Below, piece by piece: positions 1 through 12,800 of a stretch of DNA of 64,000 nt. Below the pieces are notes generated by a model. The model searched no databases. It worked only from the letters and a program-made list of their open reading frames with translations, and was not told the origin of the DNA. Each line of letters begins with the position of its first letter. Position 1 is the stretch's first letter. Source of the stretch: Letharia columbiana (Eukaryota > Ascomycota > Lecanoromycetes > Lecanorales > Parmeliaceae); the NCBI RefSeq assembly GCF_014066305.1, contig NW_023501044.1, positions 1,070,001 to 1,134,000 on the forward strand, in the 5' to 3' direction. A program made the position numbers and the translations under genes.

Positions 1-916
1 TCATCTAGGCTAGCTTTGGAGGCTAAGATCGTTAGAATCATGTAGCATCCCATCCGAAGGTCCGGCACATTATCAACAGAGAGACCATCGTTAAGGACAG
101 GTAACAAGAAACGAACGATGTCTTCTTGGTTTTGCTTCTGTGCCTCGCGTCTAGCGGAGCGACCCTGGTCAAGCATCGCAGCCACAGCTTCAGTAGCAAC
201 TGACGCCCAGAATGATACCAAGGTGGGATTTTGGAAACCTAAGTGACCGGAATCAAGTACGAAAGCACTCATAGCGGTGAAGAATTGGCGGTTGGTGGAT
301 GCAGCATGTACGATTGCGTGACGCGGTGGCTTTGCAAGGGCTTGAACGTAGGGGTGGAGAAACCTGAGAGTGGGTGATAAATCTTCGGGTATGAGTGAGA
401 GCATCGTAGGGAATACCGGAGCGTTGTGGAATGGCAGAAAGGCGAGTACCAGGCACATAGTGTTATTTTGGTGAACCCTAGTTAGAAAGTTCGTCAGGTC
501 GAAGAAGTTGAGGCAGACAAAAGGCGGCCCGTGACTGACCTGAATCGCCTGACGAGCCATTCCACCGCTTTAAGAGCCGGTTTCAATAGCAGCTTACTCC
601 CGACTAGATGTAAGAACTCCTCAAGGACAACATCAAGCTGTTGGTTTTGGGCAGCAGTCATCTGCGTTCGCTCTTCCTGCTTGCTCTGTTCGCTGAAAAG
701 ATTATTGGCAAAGCCGGCGAACCTCGAGTCCAAAAGGCAGAGTTCCTGGAAGCCCTCGTAGCATATCTGGTACAACGAATCGAAGTCCTGGGTTGCGGCG
801 ACACCAGGTTCGTAGAGAAGGGACCGCGAATGTGCTTTCTTTTGAGCTTTGAGGTCGAGTGGATTGGTAGACTTGGCGCGAATCTGGGCCAGCTGTGAGG
901 CCAGCGCTGTAGCCAT
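1..916 (-). CDS. UTP10: UTP10 / HEATR1-type U3 snoRNP protein, 5' part (runs off window)
   Basis: UTP10 is a very large HEAT-repeat protein of the t-UTP (UtpA) part of the small-subunit processome, needed in the nucleolus for rDNA transcription and 18S pre-rRNA processing. Only the N-terminus is present. Exon 1 is 916-540. An intron (539-478, 62 nt, donor GTCAGT, acceptor CTAACTAG) follows, and exon 2 runs from 477 to the window edge. Splicing joins RRFR to VHQNNTMCLVLAFLPFH and keeps one frame, matching the order in fungal UTP10: MATALASQLAQIRAKS start, YQICYEGFQELC, FSEQSK, KAVEWLVRRFR, LAFLPFH, LRFLHPYVQALAKPPRHAIV. I chose the ATG at 916 because the family starts MATxLAxQL. An in-frame ATG at 958 would add 14 residues that look like leader sequence. 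It is divergent from NRDE2. Identity comes from recalled family motifs, not a search. Confidence 0.93.
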
Positions 917-1257
917 GATATTGATGACTAGTCCGTATTCTCTACCGATGACATTCAAACGACTCTGGGGCTCCCATACATTTCGTCGATCAACCGAACG
1001 AAAAAAAAAGAGCCGAGGGAGACTTATGAATATACATGCAGCGCGGGTTTACCGAGGGCCCGGGCCGGGCCTGGTCCCAGGCTCACGTTCCACGCTCAAT
1101 AATTGGCCAACGGCTGATACGTTCGTTCTATTTTACGATTACTCTCCAAAGCGAAATCCCGAGCGAGAAAGGGAGACATTGGGTACATATGCTATTGCTT
1201 CCTTTCTCCTAGCAATCTAAGCTTTCAAAGAGGTGAAGGCGCCACAAGTACGTCAGT
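917..1257. promoter_or_regulatory. Shared intergenic promoter region of UTP10 and NRDE2
   Basis: This 341-bp stretch lies between the divergent start codons, so it must hold both promoters and 5' UTRs. It is of normal base composition and contains a short poly-A tract near 1005. I see no clear TATA box and no element I can assign with confidence. Open frames crossing it are not convincing. Confidence 0.5.
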
Positions 1258-4200
1258 ATGCCAACTGAATCCATCAGCTCTCGTCAAAACCCTGACGGTA
1301 AACACGCGGAAAAGACAGCGACTCCCAGATTTGCAAGCTTCAAGCCAAATCCACCGTCGAGAATCCAGGACCAAGAGACTAGGACTTCGGGAAACGTGAA
1401 TCGGCTTCCCGAAAACCATGACCACGCTCCGGACGAGTCTGTTTCGAGGTTGAAATCTGGTAGGCAAACCCTAGGCCGACATCATCCTCGGGGTCACCAT
1501 CAACGTAGCGTTGACAGGGAAGCGAACCGTCATATCGGATCACAGCCTGCAGGACACGATCCCGGGCCGGGTGAAAACATACCACAGTCGTTCGTAGTTG
1601 ACCGAGTAGGCGATCTCGACAATCTCAACTTCGGCGCCCTCCATAGATATGCAACGGCGTCATATTTCCGTTTCGGTGCCGGAAATGTTATGGGATCACC
1701 CATGAATCAGAGGATCGATCGAGCACTGAGTACTGACAAAGCATTGGTGCTGTCCGACGACACATATGGATTGCCGAAGAAAAGAGACAAACATGCACGT
1801 TGGAGGCTTGATCAGGAGGGAGCAAGAGAGTTAAAGATCAAGCCACGAGAGGAACACGACCCAGCCATTGACTCTGCCGCCGACTATGTTTCCTTCGAGG
1901 CTGCACATAGAGCGAAGAGAAGGCGAGGAGATGACGGATTGCCTGTGGATTGCGCGTCGTCTTCAGATCAAAATGATACGCAATATAGCTCTTTAAAGGG
2001 CAAGGCCAGATACAAGAAAGAGCCTGCTGATCAAGACTTGAAGTACAACAGCGACACACCGTCTTCACAAGACACCGCGGGCAGCCGTCTTCTTGTATTG
2101 GACGAACCAGCTCAAAGGAAACGAGTCCAGTTGTCTAGGAGGACGGATGCAGAGCCAACCAACTTTGAGGCTTGGATTGATCTGATCAATTACCAAGACA
2201 ACCTGCTTGGCCTAGGTCAGAATTCTAAAAGAACGAGTCTGACCAACGCTGAAAGACGTAGCAATGCTGAGATCAAATGTTCTATTTTTGAAAAGGCTCT
2301 AGAGAAGGTCAAAGATTCGGAGGGCCGTGAGGTCTTGTTGCTTGGCATGATGCAGGAGGCTGCTGAGATTTGGAGAACTGAAAACATTTCATCCCGCTGG
2401 AAAAGTATACTTCAGCAGAATCCCCAAAGTTTGCGATTGTGGACCAAATATCTCGATTTCATACAGAGGAGCTTCACCAGTTTCAGGTTTGAGGAAGTAA
2501 AGAGCGTCTACTTGGATTGCTTGAACCTAACCCAGAGGGCAAGAACCACTGGCGAGATAACTCTTGACGAGCAAAACAAAGTTTTTGACATCCAAATCTA
2601 TGTCGTACTTCGCATGACTCTGTTCATGAGAGAAAGTGGTTTCGCAGAGCATGCTACGGCAGCATGGCAAGCTTTGCTGGAATTCGTTTTCTTTAAACCT
2701 AACTTTTTCCAGACTAGCGACCATAATAAGGATCGGTCTTCTCATGAAGCCACTGTATCCATGTTTGAAGAATTCTGGGATAGCGAAGTCCCACGGATTG
2801 GTGAGGAGGGCGCTGAAGGTTGGGCAAGCTTCTCCCAAAAGCAAGGGGAGCCGCCGCAGCCAAGAAACGAAAGGGCAGATGACCTCGAAGACAGCAAGGA
2901 TCATTGGAAGTCGTGGCTTGCTTTGGAGAAAAGTCGTAGTTTGCTGTCCCGAAACCCTGTCCGTACTATTGATGATATAGAGGAGAACGATCCCTATAGG
3001 ATTATTCTGTTTTCGGATATTCGGCCTTTCCTCATTGATCCGCCGTCACTTGCATGTCAGCAACTGATCTTAGACGCTTTCACTGCGTTCTGTTGTCTTC
3101 CACCTTTTGCTGCGGAAGGCCCTGATAGTCATTCGAGGGTCTGGGGAAGAGACTGTTTTCTCCGTAATGATGCTCTACGGTTGAATAGCAAGCTCCAGGA
3201 CTCATGGAAGTTGCGTTTCCCAAAACAACATGGAGGCTCAGAGGAACAAAATAGCATTGATGAGGAGGATGCTCGGTTGCATTCGGGCACGCGAGATCCC
3301 TTTCAGTTCCCTGTCCGAGACTATCAGGTCTCGTCGGACTCCCTATTTGCCGAAAGGCAGTGGTTTTCCGCCTTTGATACATGGCAGGAGCAATGTTTTG
3401 GAGATGGTGGCCCAGTAGAGGTGGCATGGACATTTCGATCACTCAAGTCGCTCATGAGTGTAGATGCAGGGAAAGAAGCCGTTGCGTTATATGTCCTCGC
3501 CTTAGAGCTAAGGACCTCACCAGGAACAGTAAGAAAAACTGCGAAGAACATATTGAGGAAACGACCGTTTAGCATCTGCATCTACAATGCGTATGCGCTC
3601 ATTGAGTATCGCCTGGCCGGTACCCAGAAAGGTGAAGGTATCATCACTACGTCACTTAATATGGGCAAGAAACTCGACGAGGTCTCCCAAAGAGATTCCA
3701 TACTGCTGTGGCGCACCTGGATATGGGAGACGCTAAGTGCAAAATCGGCGCAAGAAGCTTTGGTGCGGCTTTTGGCTATTGGAGACGAAGAGATCCAGAT
3801 GCCTTTTCCGGAACTGCATCCGCTAGATGACTTGGGTTTAGCAAAGCCGGCTCTGCTGCTTCGAACAGAAAGGGTAGAACTATCGCCGTCGAATAGTGGA
3901 TCATGCTAACACGTCATAGGCTCTCATTGCCATTCGCGATCATATGTTATCGTTGAGCTCATACACTCATGCAGCCTTTGCCATCGAATGCCTGATCCTG
4001 TTCGCATATCTGAGAAACGCCCAATCCTTAACCGCAGCGACTTCGGCCTTCAAGTCAAACATCGCTCTTCTCTCCACCCATGTTTCTTCGAAATCTTCGA
4101 ACCACGAGCACCTCCACCAATCCTTTGCCCGACTCCTTTATTATCATGCCACTCATACTCATCTCTTCAAGCCATCGGATATTCGCTCACTCCTTACGGA

Positions 4201-4747
4201 AAACATAGCTCAATTCCCGCAGAATACCATCTTTCTCTCCCTCTACGCTTGGAACGAAGCTCGTTTTCGCATCGACGATCGAGTACGCTCTGTTGTTAAG
4301 GAGCTTGTCCTCGGTGGTAGCGGTAACACAAAGAATAAAGTCCAAGACAGTGTGGTGCCACACTTCTTCGCCATATACTCGGAATTGCACCGAGGTGTTA
4401 CGTTCGGCAGCAATATTTCCACCATCCGCAGTACCTTCGAACGTGCTGTCGAGAGCGATAGCGGTACACACTGCGCGGGCTTATGGAAATTGTATTTTCT
4501 ATTTGAACACTCGAGATCTGAGGCTGAGAGAGCGAAAAAGGTATTCTGGCGAGGCCTGAGGGCTTGCCCTTGGGTCAAAGATTTGTATATGCTTGCCTTT
4601 GAGCATCTGAAAGGCGAGAAGGTGATGGGTGAGGCAGATTTGAGAGGCATATATGAGCTTTTGGGCGAAAAAGAGCTGAGGGTGCATGTAGGACTCGAAG
4701 GCATCTTTGAAGGCTTAGACGAGAGACAGCCAGACCAGAGAGGGTGA
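1258..4747 (+). CDS. NRDE2: NRDE-2 family nuclear RNA surveillance protein
   Basis: NRDE2 (Nrl1 in fission yeast) binds the exosome helicase MTR4 and acts in nuclear RNA decay, splicing of selected introns and, in some organisms, nuclear RNAi and genome stability. Exon 1 is 1258-3873 and exon 2 is 3920-4747. The 46-nt intron (3874-3919) has donor GTAGAA, branch TGCTAAC and acceptor ATAG. Splicing gives LLLRTER joined to ALIAIRDHMLSLSSY, 1147 residues in all. Residues 1-110 are basic and low complexity. Residues 115-150 (VGDLDNLNFGALHRYA, SYFRFGAG) resemble the conserved MTR4-interacting segment. Basic patches follow (AKRRR near 220). From about residue 295 (RRTDAEPTNFEAWIDLINYQ) HAT/TPR-like helices run to the C-terminus. 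The length fits the family. It is convergent with RDH54, 248 bp away. Identity comes from motif recognition. Confidence 0.92.
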
Positions 4748-4995
4748 GGAGATGCTCTCAGCAGAGAGGACTTCATATCAATGCGGTAAACTTTGGATGC
4801 AAAGCCATCCACCGTAGCCACTTATAAGTGAGTACGTCCTATATGTTCTAGGGAAGCCCGTTGCCATAGGCTGTTCGACCTTCTATAATGCCAAAATCCC
4901 AAGCAGAAGAATATGCCATCTAGTGTTCGCTCCTAAGCGCCATCTAAAGCAGCGCTATGCCAAAGCCAACTCTAACCCATAACCCCTCGTACGCT
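4748..4995. other. Intergenic region between convergent NRDE2 and RDH54
   Basis: These 248 bp hold the 3' ends of both genes. No other gene or repeat is apparent. Poly-A signals were not resolved. Confidence 0.5.
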
Positions 4996-7827
4996 TCAGC
5001 CAGAGGTCTTAGCAAAGACAAACGATACCCTGTTGCCCTCATCTTTCAACACATCGAGCAACACCTTGTCATGAACCAAAGCCTCCATACCGTCATCATC
5101 TTCCTTTGAGAAATTTGAAGTATCAACGTGTGAGTAAGCCATCAGCAAATCCATCTTCGCACCATCCTTCTGATTTCGGGAAGAACGCGCATCTTCTTTG
5201 ATCTTTCGCTCTTGCTCTTCCATGTCAAGGTTGTTTGCCTGAATGAGCCGAGGTAGATCCGGCATTTCCTCCTCCCTCACCTCATCATCGCTGTCCAAGA
5301 TCTCTGTCAGCTCTTCGTCGACGGGGAAAGGGGCCGGTAGACCTCGCCCCTCGCAGCAACAGCCGAGCAGATCATGAGTCTGACAGGACAACCCTTCGTC
5401 GAGTCTGAAAAGGTCCTCGAGTTCTTCCTTTGTGAAATTACTAGTCCCTCCCTTCTGGTCCATGATGTTGTTAGCGAGGCCCAATTTCGTCGTCTGCCTC
5501 TGCCAGATCTTCTCGTCCAATCCTCCAGCCATGACAAAGCGATAGATGACACAAGGCCTCTTCTGTCCGTCGCGATGGATCCTTGCCATTGCCTGGAGAT
5601 CTGTGGCAGGGTTCCAGTCTACGTCGAAAAGAACGAGGCGGGAGGCGCCGATCAAATTGAGGCCAACCCCACCAGATTTGGCGGACAGGAGGAAGGCAAA
5701 ACACTCGGAGGCTGACGAGCGGTTGAAAGCGTCTACAAGTTCTTGGCGTTTGGAGGATGGGGTGGAGCCATCAAGGCGGAGGTAATGATAGGAGAGTGAG
5801 GTGAGAAGTGTTTGCAGAAGGTCGAGGGTTGCGGTGTAGTTGGAGACGAGAACGATTTTTTCTCGGGTAGTAGTCCGAAGGTTGTGCATAAGTTGATCAA
5901 GGACCCGTAGTTTGGTACTACCAGCGTTGGTGCGAAGTAGATGAGGGGGAACACTGGCCAGAAGTCCGGCTGTCAAGGGGCTCACCGCCACCGAAGGATC
6001 TGAAAGAGTTTTGCCATTGAGCAACGACGGGCTGTTGCAAACCTTCTTGAGGACAGTGATGAGCTGAAGTGAGGCCTCTGGGCTTCCCAACAACCTCTGG
6101 AATGCCGGGCAAGCGAGGACATGGTGGTAGGTGGACACCTGAGCCGCGGTTGGGCGGCATAAAAGGACGTACTCCGTCTTTGACGGTAGGTATCTCGAGA
6201 GTATATCAGCAGTCCGGCGAAGTATGAACATGCTGGTCAGTAAGGCTAATTCTTCGCTTCTTGCTTCGCCTTTCTCAACATCTTTCCTCAAAGCGCCAGG
6301 CTGTCTGCTTTTCACGATCGGAAATTCAAATTCTTTGGTAAACGTTTTGAATGATCCCAGTAGGTCCGGGTTAACAAAGTCGACCATCATGAAGAATTCG
6401 CTCAGATCATTCTGGATAGGAGTCCCAGATAGGATAACTCTCTTTGAGGTGTTCAGAGATTTGATGGCTTGTGCGCTCTTGTTCTTGGCTGTTTTCAGAC
6501 GATGGCCCTCGTCAGCGATCACAATATCGATTCCATGGCCCTTCTTCAGATCCTCGACCACAGTCCTTAGCTTTTCATACCCAATGATCCCAACGGGATA
6601 AGCTTTGCTTGTAGTAAAGCCTGTGATATGCTTCTTGCTACCGTCAAAGACGTAAACACCAAGTCTGTCAACCCCAAGCCATTTGCGAAATTCCTTGCGC
6701 CAATTGTTTATCAGAGTAACGGGACATACTATCAGAGCCTTTTTGATGACAGGCGGCGGATTGTGAGAACCCTCGCAGATAGGGTTCTGCTTCAGCAACG
6801 TCCATAACAACGCGATAGTCGACAGACTTTTGCCTAAGCCCATCTCGTCTGCTAGGATTGCACCTTGGCCATCAAAGTCACGCATGCCCATCACACACTC
6901 GTACATGAATTTGACTCCTTCACGTTGATGTTCCCGTAGGTGTTTCGCAAGAAGTGGATCGACCACAACATCCACGACCTGTTTTCCTTTCGGCACGGTT
7001 TTGGGACGCTTCATGACTATTGCTTGTGCGGCGGTTGGATCATGGCGCGGTGTTGGCTCGTTGGGTTCCTGCTTAGGCATTACAGTGCTTACTAGTAATG
7101 GATTCTTGAACATTGCTTGGGTAGCTACACTTCTCGGCGCAGCCAGATTGAGTGGCTTCTTCGTTTCCTCGCTCTGCTGTAGGAGAGCCGCCTTCGAGTC
7201 TGGCCTCGGCTTTGGGTTTGGTAGGGGTACTTGTACAAACTCTGGTGTAAACTTCACGATGCTTGACTTCAGGAATGGTCGACCGGCCAAGGAATCCTCT
7301 CTTGAGAGGATGGAATCGACTTCTACCTCCTTTCCCCCTATCGATAGCTGGGAGCCAGGAAGCAGAGGCCAATCGCAAGATGCTTTTCCCATATCACGTC
7401 CTGAAGTGTCCTGGAGATGGGCATGCCCGCCAGTGACTTTTAGCACCCCATCACCATCCCAAGTCTTGTGCTTCTTGGTCGTATACTTCCGCCTGTACGG
7501 AGAACGCCGTTAGCGATCAGTGAGTTCATCATGAAGATGTACGTACCAAAGAACATTGTAGTATACCTCGGACCCTCCGTCGAGTGACTCTGTGGCTACT
7601 GCGGGGTTTTTGACTGCTAAAAGTGGCTTGCGTGGAAATGAAGATATTCCAGGGGTTTTGAAAACCAATTGAGGCCCCATCGTCTTTACCCCGTCCCCTT
7701 TGTCGCTGCTGATCCGCCTCTTTTTTGCTTGGGGCTCGGAGCCTCCGTCATTGTCCCCAGACTCCTCGGTCTTTCTGAGCAATGGGATTCGGAATGGTTT
7801 TCCGACCATTGTAGAGGCTTTGGTCAT
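4996..7827 (-). CDS. RDH54: RDH54/TID1 (RAD54B) SNF2-family recombination translocase
   Basis: RDH54 is a double-stranded-DNA translocase that works with Rad51/Dmc1 in homologous recombination and meiosis and strips recombinase from undamaged DNA. Exon 1 is 7827-7547 and exon 2 is 7492-4996. The 54-nt intron (7546-7493) has donor GTACGT and acceptor ACAG. Splicing joins YYNVLW to RKYTTKKHKTWDGDG, giving 925 residues. Visible motifs are: Walker A ADEMGLGKS (~309-316), DEGH box (~421-424), SGTPIQND (~449-456), helicase motif V SGGVGLNL (~700-707), motif VI RIHRDGQKR (~731-739), and the Rad54-type tail FTKEELEDLFRLDE with a Cys-rich HDLLGCCC. The N-terminus (KPFRIPLL, QAKKRRIS, LVFKTPGISSFPRKP) and the segment LQDTSGRDMGK distinguish RDH54 from RAD54. 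The first ATG is used; an in-frame ATG lies 6 codons later. Every catalytic motif is intact. Confidence 0.95.
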
Positions 7828-7887
7828 GACTCTGCGTCACGTCCATGTAGTGATGTGGAAAAGACACAAGTTCGGAGTGAAACGCGG

Positions 7888-7893
7888 ACGCGT
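7888..7893. promoter_or_regulatory. MluI cell-cycle box (ACGCGT) upstream of RDH54
   Basis: A perfect ACGCGT palindrome lies 61 bp upstream of the RDH54 start codon. In yeasts this is the binding core of the MBF G1/S regulator, which controls many DNA replication and repair genes. The site is seen in sequence; its function here is inferred from position and family. Confidence 0.4.
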
Positions 7894-7944
7894 TATGCCC
7901 TAATGCGAAGTCACATGATCAGCCCTCCCTAAAGTAGAGACGCA

Positions 7945-8280
7945 TGGTGTATGGGAAACTAAAAAAAATCTGCGAATTTGGCACCCCCTTATAATCAAAA
8001 ATCAAAAATTTGAATTTTTCTATATAATCTCACCACTACTTGTTTTTACAGTCTAAAAATTTTACGATATCTACTTATTATATTAAGTAATCTATCTTTA
8101 AATTTTTTAAAAAATTTGAATTTTAATCTTATAAGTGAAATATAAAAAGTATAAAAAGTGAGAATATATCGTGAACTTGAAAAATCTACCTCGGCTATTT
8201 TTTTATTACTAAGACTATTTTAAAAAATCTAAGAATTTATTAAATCTTTATTCTATAATAAAATAAATAATTAGAGAAAG
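7945..8280. other. Boundary between gene-rich DNA and the AT-rich RIP block
   Basis: Normal-composition sequence ends at about 7950-7995. Within ~50 bp it gives way to DNA that is almost all A/T, with CA, TG, CC and GG nearly gone. At 7998-8018 AAAAATTTGAATTTTT forms a short AT dyad. There are no genes. The RDH54 promoter is squeezed between its start codon and this edge. Confidence 0.7.
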
Positions 8281-9675
8281 TAATATACGTATATCTTCTT
8301 TTTATATATATATACTCTCTTTTAATATATAATATATATCTCTTTAAATTCGATTAGCTTTCGCGTAGCCGCTAGTCGTATAAGGTATAAATCTCGTATA
8401 TAGTCGAAGTAGAGTTAAAAGAGATAGAGCTATATGAGGCGAATAGCGAGATAGTCAATAGCGAGGTAAATATAATACGTTAGCCTATATATAGAATAAC
8501 GAGATTATATTTAATACTTTTTAGCTATAGAAAGGCTAGGTAATTAATAGATAGTAAATATACGAGTATAATAGACGTATTTCTAATAGTAACGAGAGAG
8601 GATAGTTAGTTAATCAGCTATCGCCATAGAAGAATAATTTAAAGATCTTATTATTCGACGATTTGAAATCGTCTAATCTTTTAAACTTTATTAGAAGAGA
8701 TTTAAGAAGACTTATCTTACTATTACTACGAAGATCGATATTAAAAGTTCTAGATATATTAAGATAAGAGTTTAGATAGAGCTAAGTACTTAATATACTT
8801 TTAAATTTCATAGATAGTATTATTATTCTTTATTTTAATAAGTATTAATACTCTATATAATAGCGACGTAGTATATATATATAAAGTATATATATACGAA
8901 GTATAAATATACGAAGTATATATATAATAGCGATATTAATAGAATATATAATAGTAATAATAGTAATAATATTAAAGTATTAATTATAGCGTAAAGAAAT
9001 AGAGAAAGAGTATAAAGACTTTTAATATATAAGTCTTATTTATATAGTATAATAAATAGAAATCTTCTTACTATTCTCTATTTTAATTATATTTTATTAA
9101 TATATCTAATATTTAAAGTATTAATTATTATAATAAAACTCGAATCTAAGTATTTACTAAGTCTTATTAATTATAATTATAAATAAAACGTTATACTACT
9201 CGAAAAGATATATTAAGAATTTATAAGAAAGTCGAAAGATAATAACTATACTATTAAAATTATAAGCTTATTTAAAAGAGAATTTAGAAGTAAATAGTAG
9301 TAAATATCGAGATATATTACGAAGATAATACGTCTTAAAGATAATAATAAGTATAGAAAAGATCGTAGAGAAGATATATACGATAGTTAGTTACGATTAG
9401 CTATACGTATATAGAAGTATAATCGTTAAATAAATGTAATTATATCGAAAGTATTATGAGAATCGTACTAAGTCTTTTAAACTATATTAGACGCGATTTA
9501 AGAACTTATCTTACTATCGACCTCCGTAAGAGTCTCGAATAATATTTCTCGAAAAGCTATATACGAGGTTTATATCTTATATGACTAGCGGCCACGCGAA
9601 AGCTAATCGAATTTAGAGAGAGTATATATATATTAAAAGAGAGTATATATATATAAAAAGAAGATATACGTATTA
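8281..9675. mobile_element. 1.4-kb element with ~115-bp terminal inverted repeats (degraded)
   Basis: The left arm (about 8281-8404) and right arm (about 9557-9675) are near-perfect reverse complements. Both contain TACGTATATCTTC at the outer edge, then a TA-rich stretch, then ATTCGATTAGCTTTCGCGT, then CGCTAGTC and CTCGTATATAG. Inside, about 55 bp is repeated directly (8666-8725 and 9464-9520, TCTTTTAAACT...TTATCTTACTAT). No coding potential survives. Long inverted ends on a short body suggest a non-autonomous Mutator-like or foldback element. I could not find a target duplication, so the superfamily is open. Confidence 0.65.
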
Positions 9676-9718
9676 TTATATCTTATAATTAAAATATTTT
9701 ATAATTTAATATTCTTAA

Positions 9719-9778
9719 TTAATATATATAATAGAATAAGATAGAGCTAAATTAGAAAATCTTAAATTTATATATGGG
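9719..9778 (+). mobile_element. 5'-end fragment of the Helitron-like family
   Basis: It begins with the family 5' terminus TTAATATATATAATAG after an A, followed by AATAAGATAGAGCTAA and AATCTTAAATTTATATATG. Similarity to the other copies then stops abruptly. No 3' end is present nearby. Confidence 0.55.
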
Positions 9779-9836
9779 TTCGGGATCTTGGCGGGATATT
9801 TCACGATATAATATATCTATGAGATTATATTATGAA
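9779..9836. other. Small less-mutated island
   Basis: About 55 bp with TG, CA and GG intact (GGTTCGGGATCTTGGCGGG, then TTTCACG and TCTATGAG), surrounded by fully RIP-mutated DNA and abutting the truncated Helitron-like end. Origin unknown. Confidence 0.4.
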
Positions 9837-12800
9837 ATAATATATATATAAAATATCTCTACTAAGATTTCTATATTTATAGAATAATCCGACTAAGATA
9901 TATAGAATATATTTATTCTTCTTTATTAAGAGAGAGGGAATATAAAGAGTAATTTAATATAGCTATTTATCTTTTTATTAATATTAATAATTAGAATAAT
10001 AATTAGAACTATAAGCGTCTCTATTCTTCTTCTTAAAATTATAATATAAAAGAATATTCTAAATTTTAAATCTTTAAATATTATAAGAATAAAATTCTAT
10101 AATTATCTTTATTTATATATTTATCTTAACGCGTTAGATAAGCTTAATAAACTTTATATTTATTCTTCTCTTAAACTCTAATTTACTCTTCTATTCTACT
10201 CTATCTTAATTCTATTAAATATCTTAAGTCTATCTCTATCTAATTAAACTTATTAACTATTTATAAATAAATTCGCTTTTTAAATTATTTTAAATCTCTT
10301 CTTTAAGATTAAATCTATTATTATTAACTCTCTCTAATTATAAATTTATTAATTATTTCTCTATATATTATAGAGTATTAATAATATATCTTAATAAATT
10401 TATAAATATTAAACTTATCGAAGTACTTTTTATAAGCTTATTATCTTTATTAATATAATTATTATAAATATTAATTAAGTTTTTATATAAAGTACTATTA
10501 GCTCTTTTAATCTAATTCGATATATTAAGATCTTCTTTAAGATTAAGTTTAATCTTATTTAAGCTTATTTTCTTAATATTTTATATAAAGAATTATTATT
10601 AGAGTATAAAATATCGCTAATAAATAATACTTTTAAGTATTATAATATCTTTTAGTTATTAAAAAATATCGCTTATATATAATAGCCCTCGCGAGAAGAA
10701 TAAAGAATATTATAAGTTATTTGAGCGACTATAGCGTATTTAAACTTTAATTTCTTTTATTACTTTAAAATTAAAAGATTCGCTAGATTATTAAAAGAAG
10801 CTTTATAAAGATTAGAAGTAAGATTATAATTAGAATAATAATTAGAAGACTTATTATTTCTTCTATATTACTAAAGCTAATTATATTTATTCTTATTATC
10901 TAAATTCTTAATCTTAAATTTTATCGCTTAATTAAGCGTATTTTTATTTAATTAATTTATTCGCTTAGCTCTTTATAATTAACTACTTATATTAATATTT
11001 TAATAATTTTAAAATATCTTTTTAAGCGCTTTTTAGTAGATCTTTATCTATAGCTTCTTTTTAATATTAATCTTTTAATTTAATTTCTTTAACTTTATAT
11101 TATTATAATTTAAATATAAAAGCGTAACTTATTTATATAGATAGTTTAAATCTAATTAAGTTCGATTATAATAGATAGTTAATTTCTCATAAGCCGTCTT
11201 AAAAGCTTTAAGAAGTTCTTTTTTTTAAGAAACTCTCTTTCTTCTTAATTTTCCGAGCTTTTTATCTATATAATTAAATAGATAATTATAAATATTAAAG
11301 ATGTAGTAAATTATAATCTTCTTTTCTCTATTTATTAATTTTATAAATTTATAAAAAGATCTAATAAGCTAAATTAAATATTAAATCTATTAGAAATTAA
11401 TTAAAAATTATTTAGACGTCTAGACTATAATTTTTATTTATAATTATTTTTTATTACTTAATCTTAAATAGATAGTTAATCTATTTTTTAAAAAGTATAT
11501 AATATTAATATAAAGAAGTAGAGCGCGGATTAATATCTAATAAATTAAATTTTAGCGAGTCTTAATATTCTAAAAGAGCTTAAAAGAGCGTCTCTAATAA
11601 TATTACTTTTTTTAGAAGATTAATATTTATCTAATATTAAAATATTTTTATCTTAAAGTCGTTTAGCTTTATAATATAAAAAAGATCTCTTTACGCTAGT
11701 CGCTAATATTAATATATATAATAATTTTTTAAATTTTAATATAATTAATAATATAATAATTAGAATAATAATAAGAAATATTATATTTTTATTAGAGTTA
11801 TCGATAGATTAATTATATTTATTTAAACTTAATTCTTATCTTCTTTATTACTCTTAGCTTCTCTAAAATTTCTTATTTATTAAAATAACTCTAATATTAT
11901 CTAGAAGTTCTTTTAAGATTAATTAAATAATATACGCTATATATAAAAATATATTATAAATAATTTAAGAACTTAAATTCTTTAATATTAAGCGAGTTAT
12001 TTATTACAAAAATAAGAAAGATAAATAATTAAATCGTTAAAGAGTATATTATTATTACTAGCGTTATTAGTTATAAATTTAAATATATAAAATTAAATCT
12101 TATATTTTATAAGAATTAAATTAATAATACTTATAAGTTTCTAGCTAATATATTTATCTTCGATATATTTAAAGTCTATAAGAATCTTATACTATTATTA
12201 ATTAATATTAATAAAAAAGATTAGAATTATTATAAATAATTAATAATTATAAAATAATTAATAATTTAGAGTTAGAGAGACTTTAATATTATCGACTAAT
12301 AAATTCTTTAATAATTCTTATCTCTAGCTCTATAGCTTTTCTTATTAATTAATTCTTTATAATAAATATTAATTTTAATTATATATTAAGAGTCAAGATA
12401 GCGTAAAAGTTATAATATTTTAGAATTATTAGTAATTATAAATAAAATATTAATATTTATAATTTAGCGATAAAATTATTTCGAGAAGTCTTCGCGTATA
12501 AGCTTTCGATCTTCTAATATTATAAGAGAATTTTAATATTATCTTTTCTAGAGTAAATAGTAAGCTAGATATTCTATTTATCATTTTATTTATTAATAAT
12601 TTATATCATCTAATTTAGAAATATATCTAATTTTTATAATTATTAATTAGATTCGTTTATTATAAACTACTTAAATTAGATTTCTTAATATATTTCTTAA
12701 ACTTAATATATACTATTATATCGCTTATTTTATAATCTATAAATAAATAAATTAGAATCTTATTATAGTAATAATAAATAATATATAGCTTCTCGAAATC

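Noticed and set aside
494..958. Uninterrupted 154-codon reading of the UTP10 start with tail SVTGRLLSASTSST
   Set aside because: The tail is intron read-through. Splicing at 539/478 restores the conserved UTP10 sequence.
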